This document shows positions 17,252-26,404 of a DNA stretch of 64,000 nt, in pieces. Source of the stretch: Salinimicrobium sp035607535 (GTDB taxonomy: Bacteria; Bacteroidota; Bacteroidia; Flavobacteriales; Flavobacteriaceae). The notes under the pieces were generated by a model. It was given only the letters and a program-made list of their open reading frames with translations. It did no database searches and was not told the origin of the DNA. The position numbers and the translations under genes were made by a program. Location: positions 744,001 through 808,000 of the forward strand of contig NZ_JAYDZX010000001.1 in assembly GCF_035607535.1 (NCBI RefSeq), read 5' to 3'. Positions within the stretch are counted from its first letter, which is position 1. Each line of letters opens with the position of its first letter.

Positions 17252-18070
17252 TTATCTGCTCAAAAGATAGTTGATGAACTCCATATCAAGCCTTACCATA
17301 CTATTGGGAGAGATCTGCAGGTATTCTTTTAGATAACGCGACATGTGAGAATGATCAAAGTAGCCCGATTGATTTGCCAGTTGGGTCCAGGTGATTTCGG
17401 GATGGGACTCAAGAAAGTTTAGTAAACATTTGAACTGGTAAACTTGAGCATAGACCTTCGGCGATAATCCCACCTTCTTTTGGAAATGGCGCTCCAGGGT
17501 TTTACGAGAGTAAGGAGTAGCCCGTTCGATCTCAGCAATACTCACATTCCCTTTGTGTTCATGAATATAATCCAGTACTTTCTCAAAAGTATCCCGATCA
17601 TTTTCCTGCGGAATTCTTTTGCTGAAGAACTCCTCCAGGATCAATACCTGTTTTCCTGTTTCAGCTTGAGCAATGAGGTCTTCCCATAAAAGACCGGCTT
17701 CCTCCTCTCCTATTAGATCAGACAATCTCATGGAGCTGTTGGTCAATTCTGAAAGGTCATTCTTAAAGAGACGGTGCATGCCGGTTGGCCTGAAGAAGAC
17801 GAGAAAAGACTTCAGCTCTCCAGTCATTTGTCCATAGACAGGACTAGTGACCTGCCCCGTAGCTACTGCACTCGAAGTGAAAAAGTCCCTGTCTCCAATT
17901 TTGCATTCCACTTTACCAACCTCATCCCCTACATTGATTATAAATCCACTAAGAGCTAACGGTGGCGAGAAATATGATTCAGTCACCCCCGCCGGGATCT
18001 CAATAACCCCGTAGGACGCTATGTAATCCTGTAGCTCTAAAGCCGGAAGAAAGGTGATTGGTCTGGGCAT
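17252..18070 (-). CDS. AraC-family transcriptional regulator
   Basis: A 272-residue protein with a ligand or sensing N-terminal region (about 1-150, containing SFLVFFRPTGMHRLF, typical of Bacteroidota AraC regulators) and a C-terminal double helix-turn-helix (about 170-265: SIAEIERATPYSRKTLERHFQKKVG and TWTQLANQSGYFDHSHMSRYL). It lies 134 bases upstream of the NTF2-like genes on the same strand, which are plausible targets. Confidence 0.92.
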   Translation of the reverse strand: MPRPITFLPALELQDYIASYGVIEIPAGVTESYFSPPLALSGFIINVGDEVGKVECKIGDRDFFTSSAVATGQVTSPVYGQMTGELKSFLVFFRPTGMHRLFKNDLSELTNSSMRLSDLIGEEEAGLLWEDLIAQAETGKQVLILEEFFSKRIPQENDRDTFEKVLDYIHEHKGNVSIAEIERATPYSRKTLERHFQKKVGLSPKVYAQVYQFKCLLNFLESHPEITWTQLANQSGYFDHSHMSRYLKEYLQISPNSMVRLDMEFINYLLSR

Positions 18071-18300
18071 GGTTCAAATTTGTTACAGCAGGATGAATCT
18101 GTGAAACCGGCACAACATCGAGTTGTTACCACTTTTAGAAGTTCTGTAGAAATGGAGATATTGTAAGGTAGCAACTATTTTCTTATTCCTATCAGCTTTT
18201 ATTGACATTTCCCGAACCTTTGCAGTTTCTGGGATAAAAGTTTAGATTCTTTATTCTGACTTTTTTTCTTTAGCTTCTGCTTCCGTAAAGACATCCAAAA

Positions 18301-20010
18301 ATGAAAAAAATTGCCCTTCTTTTTTTCCTGCTCATCCTTCAGCAGTCCTGCAAGATATCTGATAAACCTACCGGTACCCGATCTACAGCTGATGAACAAG
18401 GCGTTGTCGCAGAACAGGCCATGGTTGTTTCTGCCCGGGAAGAAGCTTCCAAAATAGGAGTTGAGATCCTAAGGCAGGGCGGAAACGCTTTTGATGCAAT
18501 GGTTGCCACAGAAATGGCCCTTGCAGTGGTATATCCATACGCCGGAAATCTCGGTGGCGGAGGCTTCATGGTGTATAGGCTGCAGGATGGGGACACAGGA
18601 GCACTGGATTACCGGGAAAAGGCTCCATTAAAAGCTCATCGCAATATGTTCCTTGACAGCCTGGGGGAGCCCGATCGTGAAAAAAGCTGGTTTGGTGGAC
18701 TTGCTGTAGGCGTACCCGGAACTGTTGCAGGAATTTTTGCTGTCCACCAAAAATTCGGCAGTATGCCCATAGAAGAGATACTTGCTCCAGTCATTGAGCT
18801 GGCTGAAAAAGGATTTGTGGTAACTCCAAAACAGGCAGCCTCTCTGCAAAGGCATCGGGAGGAGATCATCAAGTATAACAATGACACAGTACTTTTTGCA
18901 CGGGAGCACGAGCCCGGAGATACCATCAGGAATATGGCTCTTGCCAGGACCCTTAGCCGCCTGGCAGTTAATGGGCGCGAAGAATTTTACAGCGGGGAAA
19001 CAGCCGGGAAGCTGGTGGCTTTCCTGCAGGAAAATGGCAGTATCATAACTCCCGAAGATCTGGCCACTTATGAGGCACAATGGCGAAAGCCCGTTGAGTT
19101 CAATTATGATGATCTAAAAATCATTTCTATGTCACCTCCTTCCAGTGGCGGGATCGTGATGGGGCAGATCATGAAAATGATAGAACCTTTTCCCCTCCAC
19201 AAGTACGGGCATAATTCAGTCAAAGCTATACAGGTGATCACCGAAGCCGAAAGAAGGGCCTATGCAGACCGCAGCTATTTTCTTGGCGATCCAGATTTTG
19301 TCGATATTCCTGTAGAAACTCTTCTGGGCGACAAGTATATCGAAACTCGCATGGATAACTTCAGCTTTGAATATGCTACCCCTTCTTCCTCAATTAGACA
19401 TGGCAGCATACCGGGTTATGAAAGCCTGGAAACCACTCACTACTCTATTGTAGATCCTCAAGGCAACGCAGTCTCTGTCACCACCACATTAAATGGTGCT
19501 TACGGTTCAAAGCTTTATGCTGAAGAACTGGGCTTTTTCCTGAACAATGAAATGGATGATTTTAGCGCCAAACCCGGCGTGCCCAACATGTTCGGACTTA
19601 TAGGAGCTGAAGCTAATGCCATTGAACCCCAAAAGCGAATGCTCAGTTCCATGACTCCAACTATTGTAGAAAAGGAAGGAGAACTATGGATGGTGCTGGG
19701 CTCTCCCGGCGGCTCAACGATCATAACTTCAGTCCTGCAGACCATTCTCAATGTAGCCGAATTTGAAATGGGTATGCAACAGGCAGTCAACGCCCCCAGG
19801 TTTCACCATCAATGGCTTCCAGATGAGGTGAGATTTGAACCAGATTCCTTTGATGATGGAACTCTTAATGCCCTCAGCAAAAAAGGCTATAAAATCACAG
19901 TAGGAGAGTCGACCATTCTGGGCAAAGTGGATGCGATTCTTGTACTTCCTAATGGAAAGCTCGAAGCAGGCGCCGATCCACGTGGCGACGATGCTGCGGC
20001 AGGATTTTAA
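18301..20010 (+). CDS. ggt: Gamma-glutamyltransferase, lipoprotein form
   Basis: A 569-residue Ntn-hydrolase that cleaves glutathione and gamma-glutamyl compounds in the periplasm. The lipobox LLILQQSC places the anchor at Cys17. AGNLGGGGFMVY, REKAPLKAHRNMF and LGSPGGSTIITSV are family motifs. Thr378 in ESLETTHYSIVD is the self-cleavage site and catalytic nucleophile, so the precursor should split into large and small subunits. Length is normal and the gene stands alone. Confidence 0.95.
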   Translation: MKKIALLFFLLILQQSCKISDKPTGTRSTADEQGVVAEQAMVVSAREEASKIGVEILRQGGNAFDAMVATEMALAVVYPYAGNLGGGGFMVYRLQDGDTGALDYREKAPLKAHRNMFLDSLGEPDREKSWFGGLAVGVPGTVAGIFAVHQKFGSMPIEEILAPVIELAEKGFVVTPKQAASLQRHREEIIKYNNDTVLFAREHEPGDTIRNMALARTLSRLAVNGREEFYSGETAGKLVAFLQENGSIITPEDLATYEAQWRKPVEFNYDDLKIISMSPPSSGGIVMGQIMKMIEPFPLHKYGHNSVKAIQVITEAERRAYADRSYFLGDPDFVDIPVETLLGDKYIETRMDNFSFEYATPSSSIRHGSIPGYESLETTHYSIVDPQGNAVSVTTTLNGAYGSKLYAEELGFFLNNEMDDFSAKPGVPNMFGLIGAEANAIEPQKRMLSSMTPTIVEKEGELWMVLGSPGGSTIITSVLQTILNVAEFEMGMQQAVNAPRFHHQWLPDEVRFEPDSFDDGTLNALSKKGYKITVGESTILGKVDAILVLPNGKLEAGADPRGDDAAAGF

Positions 20011-20037
20011 ATGGTAAGGGTCCGCCGGTACTGGCAT

Positions 20038-20158
20038 TTTCTCCTGAAGCGACAGTGAAAATGAAAATGAATCGAGGACGTAGCAAATTCAAAATTAGTC
20101 GTTCCCGATACCAATTTGCTCCTGCCAGTGCAGCTTCAGATTCAAATGAACTGACGAA
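20038..20158 (+). repeat. Dispersed intergenic repeat, diverged copy
   Basis: GAAGCGACAGTGAAAA-, TCGTTCCCGATACCAATTTG- and AATGAACTGAC-type segments occur in the same order as in the repeat cluster at 34360-34681. This copy lies just after ggt. Confidence 0.65.
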
Positions 20159-20198
20159 AGGAGAAATTCAAAAGTAGAACCCAAACAAAGAAGGCTTT

Positions 20199-20272
20199 GC
20201 CGTGAGTTCGAGTGTTTTCATTTTAAGCGACAGCGAAAAATGGAAAAGTATCGAGAACAAAGGCAATACCTC
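20199..20272 (+). repeat. Dispersed intergenic repeat, partial copy
   Basis: GAGTTCGAGTGTTTTCATTTTAAGCGACAGCGAAAAATGG-type sequence followed by TATCGAGAACAAAGGC parallels the left half of the 34.4-kb repeat unit. Together with the copy before it, it fills most of the 351-base gap between ggt and the next gene; the rest is AT-rich and probably promoter. Confidence 0.65.
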
Positions 20273-20361
20273 AATTTCATTAAAAGGTTGAGGTAAAAAA
20301 ATCGATAAAGAGAATATTATATTATCAAAAAAAACTTTATTTGTTAGAGAAACCGCCGGTG

Positions 20362-21147
20362 ATGAAGAAGTACAATATTTTATTGATCAGCCTTTCGGGG
20401 TTCCTGATATTGCTGAATTTCTTTCTATTATGGCAGTACGAACCGCAAGTGCATCGCTGGGGCAGGGTAATTAGCACCCTCACATTCTTGATTCTTTTTC
20501 TCAAACATTTCCATCCAAAGAAGATCTTGTTGCTGGGTGCTCTGGTTCTGCTCATTGTCGCCGATGCATTTGCTTTAGAGTATCACAAGGCGCTTTCACA
20601 GCAGGCTTTCTTTGCTTTACAGTCCCTGGCCTACATTTTCATGGTTTTTCACATTAGCAAATATTTGGTAAAGCAGAAGCTAAAACGCTACCAGGTAGGC
20701 TACACAGCCATAGTGATCTTTTTAAACTGTTCGTTCATTGTGATTTTAGGGGAATTGCTTGCCGAAGAAGTTAAAGATCAAATGGTACAAAACCTGTTCT
20801 ACGTCTATGGGATTGCCACCATCTTCTTCATAAGTGGAGGTATACTTTACTATGACAGGTTTCCCAATGATCTTTCCGCTTCTTTCCTTATGGCAGTTGC
20901 TGGTTTTGTAGTCTCCAACCTAATGGGCTTTCCCGCACATTTCATGGAGTTTGGGGAATTCTATTACCTCGACAGAATGTTCTATGTTTTAGGTACAGGC
21001 GGGCTCGTCTCTTATAGCTATTATGCCGGCAAAACTCTCTATTCAGTTTCCGAAAATATTTCTCCAGAATACCTTGAGGATCTTCAGAAGAAAACTACAA
21101 CAAGGGAGGTGCTGGATGACCAGCTGGAAGAACAAAACTATCTTTAA
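20362..21147 (+). CDS. Multi-pass membrane protein, possibly YhhN-like
   Basis: A 261-residue protein with seven to eight hydrophobic helices and a short polar C-terminal tail. LFLKHFHPKKILLLGALVLLIVADAF resembles the lysoplasmalogenase-like YhhN family pattern (helix pair ending in a conserved Asp), but the match is weak. The ATG at 20362 is preferred over an in-frame TTG at 20341. It is followed 12 bases later by the AAAAATGACATTTTT palindrome. Confidence 0.65.
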   Translation: MKKYNILLISLSGFLILLNFFLLWQYEPQVHRWGRVISTLTFLILFLKHFHPKKILLLGALVLLIVADAFALEYHKALSQQAFFALQSLAYIFMVFHISKYLVKQKLKRYQVGYTAIVIFLNCSFIVILGELLAEEVKDQMVQNLFYVYGIATIFFISGGILYYDRFPNDLSASFLMAVAGFVVSNLMGFPAHFMEFGEFYYLDRMFYVLGTGGLVSYSYYAGKTLYSVSENISPEYLEDLQKKTTTREVLDDQLEEQNYL

Positions 21148-21159
21148 AAATGAACATTC

Positions 21160-21174
21160 AAAAATGACATTTTT
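21160..21174. repeat. 15-bp gene-end palindrome, copy 1
   Basis: AAAAATGACATTTTT, a perfect 7+1+7 palindrome, 12 bases after a stop codon. The same sequence, full or nearly so, recurs at 21640, 29320, 31810 and 55728, each at a gene end. Confidence 0.85.
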
Positions 21175-21255
21175 AGGGAATTATATTACCAGCCTTAGAA
21201 GAAGAACTTCTAATAAGTCTTTGTAATTTAATATCAATTATTATAAACAAAAGAA

Positions 21256-21621
21256 ATGTCTACTTCAGCTAAACATGATGAGCGTATCGCGAACCTCACC
21301 TTTGCTTCTGTCTACCCACACTACCTTACAAAGGTTGAGAAAAAAGGCAGAACCAAAGAAGAACTTCACAAGGTCATAGAATGGCTAACGGGATTTGATG
21401 AAGAACAAATTCAGCAACTCATCAGGGAGAAGGTCACCTTTAAAACCTTTTTCCAACGCGCGACTCTTAACCCTAATTCATCACTCATTACTGGGGTAAT
21501 TTGCGGATATCGTGTTGAAGAAATAGAAAATCCTTTGACACGGGAGGTTCGGTACCTGGATAAACTGGTCGACGAACTTGCGAAAGGTAAAAAGATGGAA
21601 AAGATCTTGAGAGATTCCTGA
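21256..21621 (+). CDS. DUF2200 family protein
   Basis: A 121-residue cytoplasmic protein. RIANLTFASVYPHYLTKVEKKGRTKEE, LNPNSSLITGVICGYRVEEIENPL and VRYLDKLVDELAKGKKMEKILR match the DUF2200 family nearly end to end. Function unknown. It stands between two membrane-protein genes, and a palindrome copy follows its stop. Confidence 0.9.
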   Translation: MSTSAKHDERIANLTFASVYPHYLTKVEKKGRTKEELHKVIEWLTGFDEEQIQQLIREKVTFKTFFQRATLNPNSSLITGVICGYRVEEIENPLTREVRYLDKLVDELAKGKKMEKILRDS

Positions 21622-21639
21622 AAAGATTTTCTTCCCGCG

Positions 21640-21653
21640 AAAAATGTCATTTT
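21640..21653. repeat. Gene-end palindrome, copy 2
   Basis: AAAAATGTCATTTT, the reverse-complement form of the 15-bp palindrome with one arm base lost, 19 bases after the DUF2200 stop. Confidence 0.75.
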
Positions 21654-21725
21654 AAGCATCTGTAATTCTGCACATGCCAATTTCCCAAATACTCTTATCT
21701 TGGCTACCCTAACTAACTATTGAAT

Positions 21726-22601
21726 ATGGCTTCAGGATTTTTTGCATTGCTGGATGATATTGCAGCTTTAATGGACGATGTGGCGGTAATGGGAAAGGTC
21801 GCCGGAAAGAAAACAGCAGGGATCCTTGGTGATGATCTTGCGGTCAATGCCGAAAAAGCTTCAGGATTCATGTCCTCCCGGGAAATCCCGGTTCTTTGGG
21901 CTATTACCAAAGATTCATTCCTGAATAAGCTTATCATTCTTCCTCTCGCCTTCCTGCTAAGTGCCTTTATACCTGCGGCAGTCACTGTCATCCTTATTCT
22001 CGGCGGACTTTATTTAGCTTACGAAGGTGCAGAAAAGATCTATGAATATTTCTTCCCTCATGCCCATCAGGAAAAAACTCCCGAACTCAAAGAAGTGACT
22101 GAAGAAGAAGCACTGAGGCTTGAAAAAGAGAAAATAAAATCGGCCATTGTGACCGACTTCATATTGTCTGTTGAGATCGTGATCATTGCTTTAGGGACGG
22201 TTACCCAGGAAACCTTACTCACCCAGATCCTTGTGGTCTCTCTTATTGCTTTAGTCGCTACGGTGGGTGTTTACGGACTTGTTGCCCTCATCGTAAGAAT
22301 GGACGAATTTGGCGCAAGACTCATCAACCTGAATGAAAAGGAAAACAGTATTTCCGACAAGATCGGGCAATTCCTTATCAATGCCTTACCTAAAGTGGTC
22401 AAAGGACTTTCCATCATTGGAACCTTGGCTTTGCTCCTGGTCTCGGGGGGTATCTTTGTCCACAACATCCATTACTTCCATGACCTGTTTCACGGCATTC
22501 CATCTATTATAGTAGAATTCCTGACCGGACTGGTTGTAGGTTTCCTGGTGCTGTTGATCATCAAGGCCGCTAAAAACCTGTGGAAAAAGATAAAAAGCTA
22601 A
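21726..22601 (+). CDS. yedI: DUF808 (YedI-like) membrane protein
   Basis: A 291-residue protein opening MASGFFALLDDIAALMDDVAVMGKVAGKKTAGILGDDLAVNAEKASG, the DUF808 signature in full, followed by about six membrane helices. The in-frame TTG at 21720 is rejected in favour of the ATG at 21726. Members are inner-membrane proteins of unknown function. Confidence 0.92.
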   Translation: MASGFFALLDDIAALMDDVAVMGKVAGKKTAGILGDDLAVNAEKASGFMSSREIPVLWAITKDSFLNKLIILPLAFLLSAFIPAAVTVILILGGLYLAYEGAEKIYEYFFPHAHQEKTPELKEVTEEEALRLEKEKIKSAIVTDFILSVEIVIIALGTVTQETLLTQILVVSLIALVATVGVYGLVALIVRMDEFGARLINLNEKENSISDKIGQFLINALPKVVKGLSIIGTLALLLVSGGIFVHNIHYFHDLFHGIPSIIVEFLTGLVVGFLVLLIIKAAKNLWKKIKS

Positions 22602-22623
22602 TTGTAAGACTTCTGTGATTAGC

Positions 22624-24009
22624 TCATTGTAGCTCAACCAACTTTGCTGCAGCCATTCTATTCCCTGGATCCTGTTTTGTTACTTGCCGGTAATATTTTA
22701 GTGCAAGTATTTTTTTACCGGTCCTTTCATAGTTTTTTGCCAGTTCCAGATTGGCCTTTGACGATTCGGGATATTTTTCAGCTGTCAACTTCAGGATCCT
22801 TATACCGGCATCATTTCTGCCTTTTTCAAGCAGCCAGGTGCCTGTATTGATCAGCTCTTTTTCTTCCTGTTCAAAATTAAAAATATCAGCCTCATCTTTC
22901 CTGATCCCTTCCAGGAAATCTATTCCTGCATCATAACCCTCGTGAAATATCCTTGCCCGCAAACTTAGTTCAATTGACCGCTTAGGAATACTAAAATCCT
23001 GCCCTCTCAAAATAGCATCTATTGCGTTGATATGATCTCCCAGTTCATTATTCCTGTTGTTGGTCAAAAGAATTATGATGTGGCCGGGGTCTGGGATCCA
23101 CCCAACTCCCGCTTCAAAATTCTGGCTTTGCCCATGGTGATAACGAAACTGCAGTTCATTGTTATCAAAAGCACTCAGCCCCAAAGGAGATTGAGAAGAT
23201 GGTTTAAAACCCTGCGATAATACCTCTAAACTTTCCTTGCTAATAAGCTCGTTCAAATTAAGGCATTGAACCCACTTGTACATATCTTCAGTGTTCATCG
23301 CAAGCCAGCCACTTGTGAAGTTAACCAGCTCATCCTGCACAAAATTCTCATCAAAGGAGCGGGTGAATTGAGGGGTCCCGGAGTTGGGATCGAACACAGA
23401 ATTCTTCATTCCGCACGGCTTCAGCAGTTGCTCCTTCACAAAATTGGTGTAGCTTTTTCCCGATACCTTCTCAATAATTCGCTTCCGAAGAAAGACATTC
23501 ACGTTGTTGTAATCATAATCACTTCCAGGTTCAAATTTCAGCTTTTTTACTCCCTGAAGATAATGCCACACTGCAGCATCTGTATCGAACTGTTCAGAAT
23601 ACGGGGCTGGAATTCCGCTTGTATATTGCAGCAAATCCCTCACCGCAACCTTCTGTGCCCATTCGGGTAGGTTGGGAAAAAACGTGCTCAAATTGTCGTT
23701 CAGGGAAAGGCTTTTTTCTTCATGAAGAAGCATAATACCTACACCGTCAAATTCCTTGGAAATAGATCCTATTTTAAATCGCAGTTCTTTGCTTAGTAAA
23801 GTGGTTTGAGAAGCATTTGCGTAACCTATCGCGCCGTGGTAAACGATCTCACCGTCTACTGCAACAAGTGCATTCCCGTTGAATATTCCCCTGCGGTGTG
23901 ATTCCTGTAAAAGGGAATCTATTTGTCGGGATCTGGAAGATGTTCGGGACTCTTGGGCAAAAATGGAAGTGGTAAAGAGTAGTAAGAAAAAGAAAGTAAA
24001 AAATCTCAT
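22624..24009 (-). CDS. Secreted serine hydrolase (beta-lactamase fold) with C-terminal TPR region
   Basis: A 461-residue protein. After a signal peptide (FTTSIFAQ) comes a class C beta-lactamase-like domain. SISK at residues 82-85 is the catalytic SxxK motif, GSDYDYNNVNVF holds the YxN motif and RYHHGQSQNFEAGV corresponds to the third catalytic box. From about residue 350 the protein becomes helical with TPR-like repeats (WLLEKGRNDAGIRILKLTAEKYPESSKANLELAKNYERTGKKILALKYYRQ). The frame is open 16 codons further upstream, but the signal peptide marks the ATG at 24009 as the start. Likely an esterase or peptidase; substrate unknown. Confidence 0.88.
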   Translation of the reverse strand: MRFFTFFFLLLFTTSIFAQESRTSSRSRQIDSLLQESHRRGIFNGNALVAVDGEIVYHGAIGYANASQTTLLSKELRFKIGSISKEFDGVGIMLLHEEKSLSLNDNLSTFFPNLPEWAQKVAVRDLLQYTSGIPAPYSEQFDTDAAVWHYLQGVKKLKFEPGSDYDYNNVNVFLRKRIIEKVSGKSYTNFVKEQLLKPCGMKNSVFDPNSGTPQFTRSFDENFVQDELVNFTSGWLAMNTEDMYKWVQCLNLNELISKESLEVLSQGFKPSSQSPLGLSAFDNNELQFRYHHGQSQNFEAGVGWIPDPGHIIILLTNNRNNELGDHINAIDAILRGQDFSIPKRSIELSLRARIFHEGYDAGIDFLEGIRKDEADIFNFEQEEKELINTGTWLLEKGRNDAGIRILKLTAEKYPESSKANLELAKNYERTGKKILALKYYRQVTKQDPGNRMAAAKLVELQ

Positions 24010-24163
24010 TTTTGGATGGTTTACTATTACGACGACTCCATCGTCCTGGTGTAACATCGAAAGTTTCCTGTCATCATGAAGGACGGTAATAGAGGGGCTT
24101 CAGGGAATTTTTTTACCTCTTAGAGAATTGTGTTCCTTGAGAAGAACTGGAAAAGATCAAGAA

Positions 24164-26167
24164 CTAAACAGGCCGGGGAAAAAATATTCTGAATTCTGTA
24201 CCCTCATCGACCTTACTATCTACTTCAATGCGGGCATCGTGTTCCTCGACGATATTCTTGACCGAATTAAGACCAACGCCCATTCCTGAATCCTTACTGG
24301 TGTAAAAGGCCTCAAAAAGTTTCTCTACCTGCTCTTGTTCCAGTCCTTCCCCATTGTCTGATATCGTAAGAACAACTTCAGATTCCTCATTTTTAATAAA
24401 GACTTTGATGATCCCTTCCCCGGGAATCGTCGCTTCTGAAGCATTCACCAGGATATTGAGAATGGCGATCTCCAGTTTTTCCTTATCGGCTAGAATTTTA
24501 TAAGAACCGGAATATTTCTTTTTCACCTCAACTCCCGACAGATAAATACGATCTGCTGCTTTTTGCAGGCTGCTTTCAACAATTCCGGAAAGATCCTGTT
24601 CAGAGAGTTCAGCTGCTTCATATTTAGAAGAATTCAGTAGGTTATCAACCAGTTCTCTTAGGGTGTGATTACTTCTTTCCAGTATCTCCAGATATTTCTG
24701 CACTTTTTGTTTTTCGGGCTCTTCCAGAACTTTTCCGAGAACCTGATTTGCCATGCCTATACTCGCAATAGGATTTCGCAATTCATGAGCCAGAGTTCTT
24801 GCTATTTCTCCCTGTATTGAAAACTGCCTGGCCTTCATTAGCTCCTTCTGCGTCTTCTTCTGAGTTGTAATGTTCCTGACTAACAGAATGTATTCTTCCA
24901 GCCAAACCCCGTCCGGCCGCTGAAAAACTTTTGCCCTTACACTAAACCATTCCCACTTGTTTTCTTTAAGCTTCAATCTTAACTCAAGATCATGAACTTC
25001 ATCATCTGAAGATTTGATGAGCCTCCTGTGTAGATCTGATAGTTTCTCACGGTCTCGGGGGTGAATATAGGGCAGGACACTCAAAAGCGGCATTCCTTCT
25101 ATTCGTTCCTTTTTCATTTCTTCAGCAGGAAAAAGATCCTGATTGAGATATTTTATACTCGAAGTAGCAAGGCTGATGATGAATATATATTCGGGAGTTG
25201 TCGAAACCAGTTTCTGCTTGAACCTCACATTTTCCATCAGCTCCCGTTTCGACAAGAGTAGGGAATGCTCCAGCCTTTTTCGCTGCAGGTCTTCCCAATT
25301 CAGTTTTTGAGAAATCCAGGAGGTATAGACCAAACCCAGCAAGGCATATGCGATAGTATAGAGGGTAATTCCCAGTTCTGTCTCAATAGATTTTGACCCC
25401 ACAATAAATAAGAGAGAGACTCCCAGCACCAGCGGCATGGTAACCACAAAAGGCAGGAGGTTTCTAGCCAGCTGGCTCCCGACCTTTACCCCCGATAGAA
25501 AATCCACATAATTGTTTCGTGGATTCACGAGGGACATTGCCATCGAAAGCAGAAAGAAACATATGGCAGTGTGAAAAGCCATTGTATTGAAAACAAGGAC
25601 CCGGGTGGTAGTTACTCCCTGCAAAATGTATGTGAGCACAGCCATTACCGAAATAAGTGCTACGAAGCCAAGCGCATATTTGTGAAACCTTTTAAAAGAA
25701 GGTTGGGAAGACCTGGCTGTGATCAATGCCAATCCAAAAGCAGTAAAACATAAAGCTGTCGTCCTTGCCATTCTCCCCGGATAGGTCGAGGAAAAAGGAT
25801 CCTGAATGAAAAAATTATCAATGGGAAATTCAAAGGGTATGATGTATTCAACAAAACTTGCCAGGCCTATCAGCACAACCAGCCAACCTGTAATTACTCC
25901 AAGGGAATTAAGGATATTGTCCTTTTTAACCACCAGGAGAATTCCTATTGCCGAAAATAAAAATAAAAGAGCCGTGTTAAATTTCATGGTGGGAGCACCC
26001 GAAAAAAGGCTGAGAAGCGTCGGGTATTTCACCAGCCAGGCAAAAATGACTCCCGCAGCAACACAAATAACTACTCCAGACATTAAAAATACCTGTGTAG
26101 TTCTAAAAATTATTCTCCCTGCACCAACAGAATAGTTTTCTGAGTCTAAAACTGCTTTCTCTACCAA
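24164..26167 (-). CDS. Membrane histidine kinase with PAS domain
   Basis: A 667-residue sensor kinase: about eight membrane helices (residues 20-290), a PAS domain (about 315-435), then HisKA with phospho-acceptor His461 in RTLAHELRNPIAS, and a HATPase domain (ILVNASEA, SDNGEGL, GMGVGLNSVKNIVEEH). The start appears to be TTG at 26167: no ATG lies between the upstream stop and residue 29. A perfect -7 element (TATATTTG on the minus strand, 26192-26185) lies just upstream. No response regulator is adjacent on its strand. It diverges from the TonB-receptor gene, and a LytTR-type repeat array lies between them. Confidence 0.9.
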   Translation of the reverse strand: MVEKAVLDSENYSVGAGRIIFRTTQVFLMSGVVICVAAGVIFAWLVKYPTLLSLFSGAPTMKFNTALLFLFSAIGILLVVKKDNILNSLGVITGWLVVLIGLASFVEYIIPFEFPIDNFFIQDPFSSTYPGRMARTTALCFTAFGLALITARSSQPSFKRFHKYALGFVALISVMAVLTYILQGVTTTRVLVFNTMAFHTAICFFLLSMAMSLVNPRNNYVDFLSGVKVGSQLARNLLPFVVTMPLVLGVSLLFIVGSKSIETELGITLYTIAYALLGLVYTSWISQKLNWEDLQRKRLEHSLLLSKRELMENVRFKQKLVSTTPEYIFIISLATSSIKYLNQDLFPAEEMKKERIEGMPLLSVLPYIHPRDREKLSDLHRRLIKSSDDEVHDLELRLKLKENKWEWFSVRAKVFQRPDGVWLEEYILLVRNITTQKKTQKELMKARQFSIQGEIARTLAHELRNPIASIGMANQVLGKVLEEPEKQKVQKYLEILERSNHTLRELVDNLLNSSKYEAAELSEQDLSGIVESSLQKAADRIYLSGVEVKKKYSGSYKILADKEKLEIAILNILVNASEATIPGEGIIKVFIKNEESEVVLTISDNGEGLEQEQVEKLFEAFYTSKDSGMGVGLNSVKNIVEEHDARIEVDSKVDEGTEFRIFFPRPV

Positions 26168-26184
26168 ATGGAATATGTAAGCAC

Positions 26185-26192
26185 CAAATATA
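26185..26192 (-). promoter_or_regulatory. -7 promoter element of the PAS histidine kinase
   Basis: TATATTTG on the minus strand is a perfect match to TAnnTTTG, 18 bases before the TTG start. The triple ACAGT array begins 28 bases upstream of it. Confidence 0.6.
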
Positions 26193-26219
26193 ATGAATAT
26201 TGTCCCTCAAGATTCTTTA

Positions 26220-26270
26220 ACAGTTCATTTAGAATCAAAAACAGTAATCTTAGTTTGAAAAACAGTAAAA
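26220..26270 (+). promoter_or_regulatory. Triple LytTR-like box array, 21-bp period
   Basis: ACAGTTCAT (26220), ACAGTAATC (26241) and ACAGTAAAA (26262) start exactly 21 bases apart. The first fits the LytTR site consensus in full; the others keep ACAGT. AgrA-type LytTR regulators bind two 9-bp direct repeats with a 12-bp spacer, which is this spacing. The array lies upstream of the minus-strand kinase promoter and upstream of the TonB-receptor array. Confidence 0.65.
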
Positions 26271-26318
26271 AAAATTTTGACATAAAAGCAACCTGCTTTT
26301 ATATTCTGTAAAAGAATT

Positions 26319-26389
26319 ACAGTTCATCCTGTTTTTCCAACAGCTCGGTCGAAAAAAATTCACATTGCAGGGGTTCTCACTCATCTTTG
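26319..26389 (+). promoter_or_regulatory. LytTR-type operator and promoter of the TonB-receptor gene
   Basis: ACAGTTCAT (26319-26327) and ACAGCTCGG (26340-26348) are 21 bases apart. TTTG of a weak -7 element, CATCTTTG (26382-26389), starts 38 bases after the second box ends. The same 38-base distance recurs before the TPR gene at 28674. The -7 element lacks the consensus TA, as expected of an activator-dependent promoter. Confidence 0.65.
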
Positions 26390-26404
26390 GTGAAAATTCT
26401 TAAA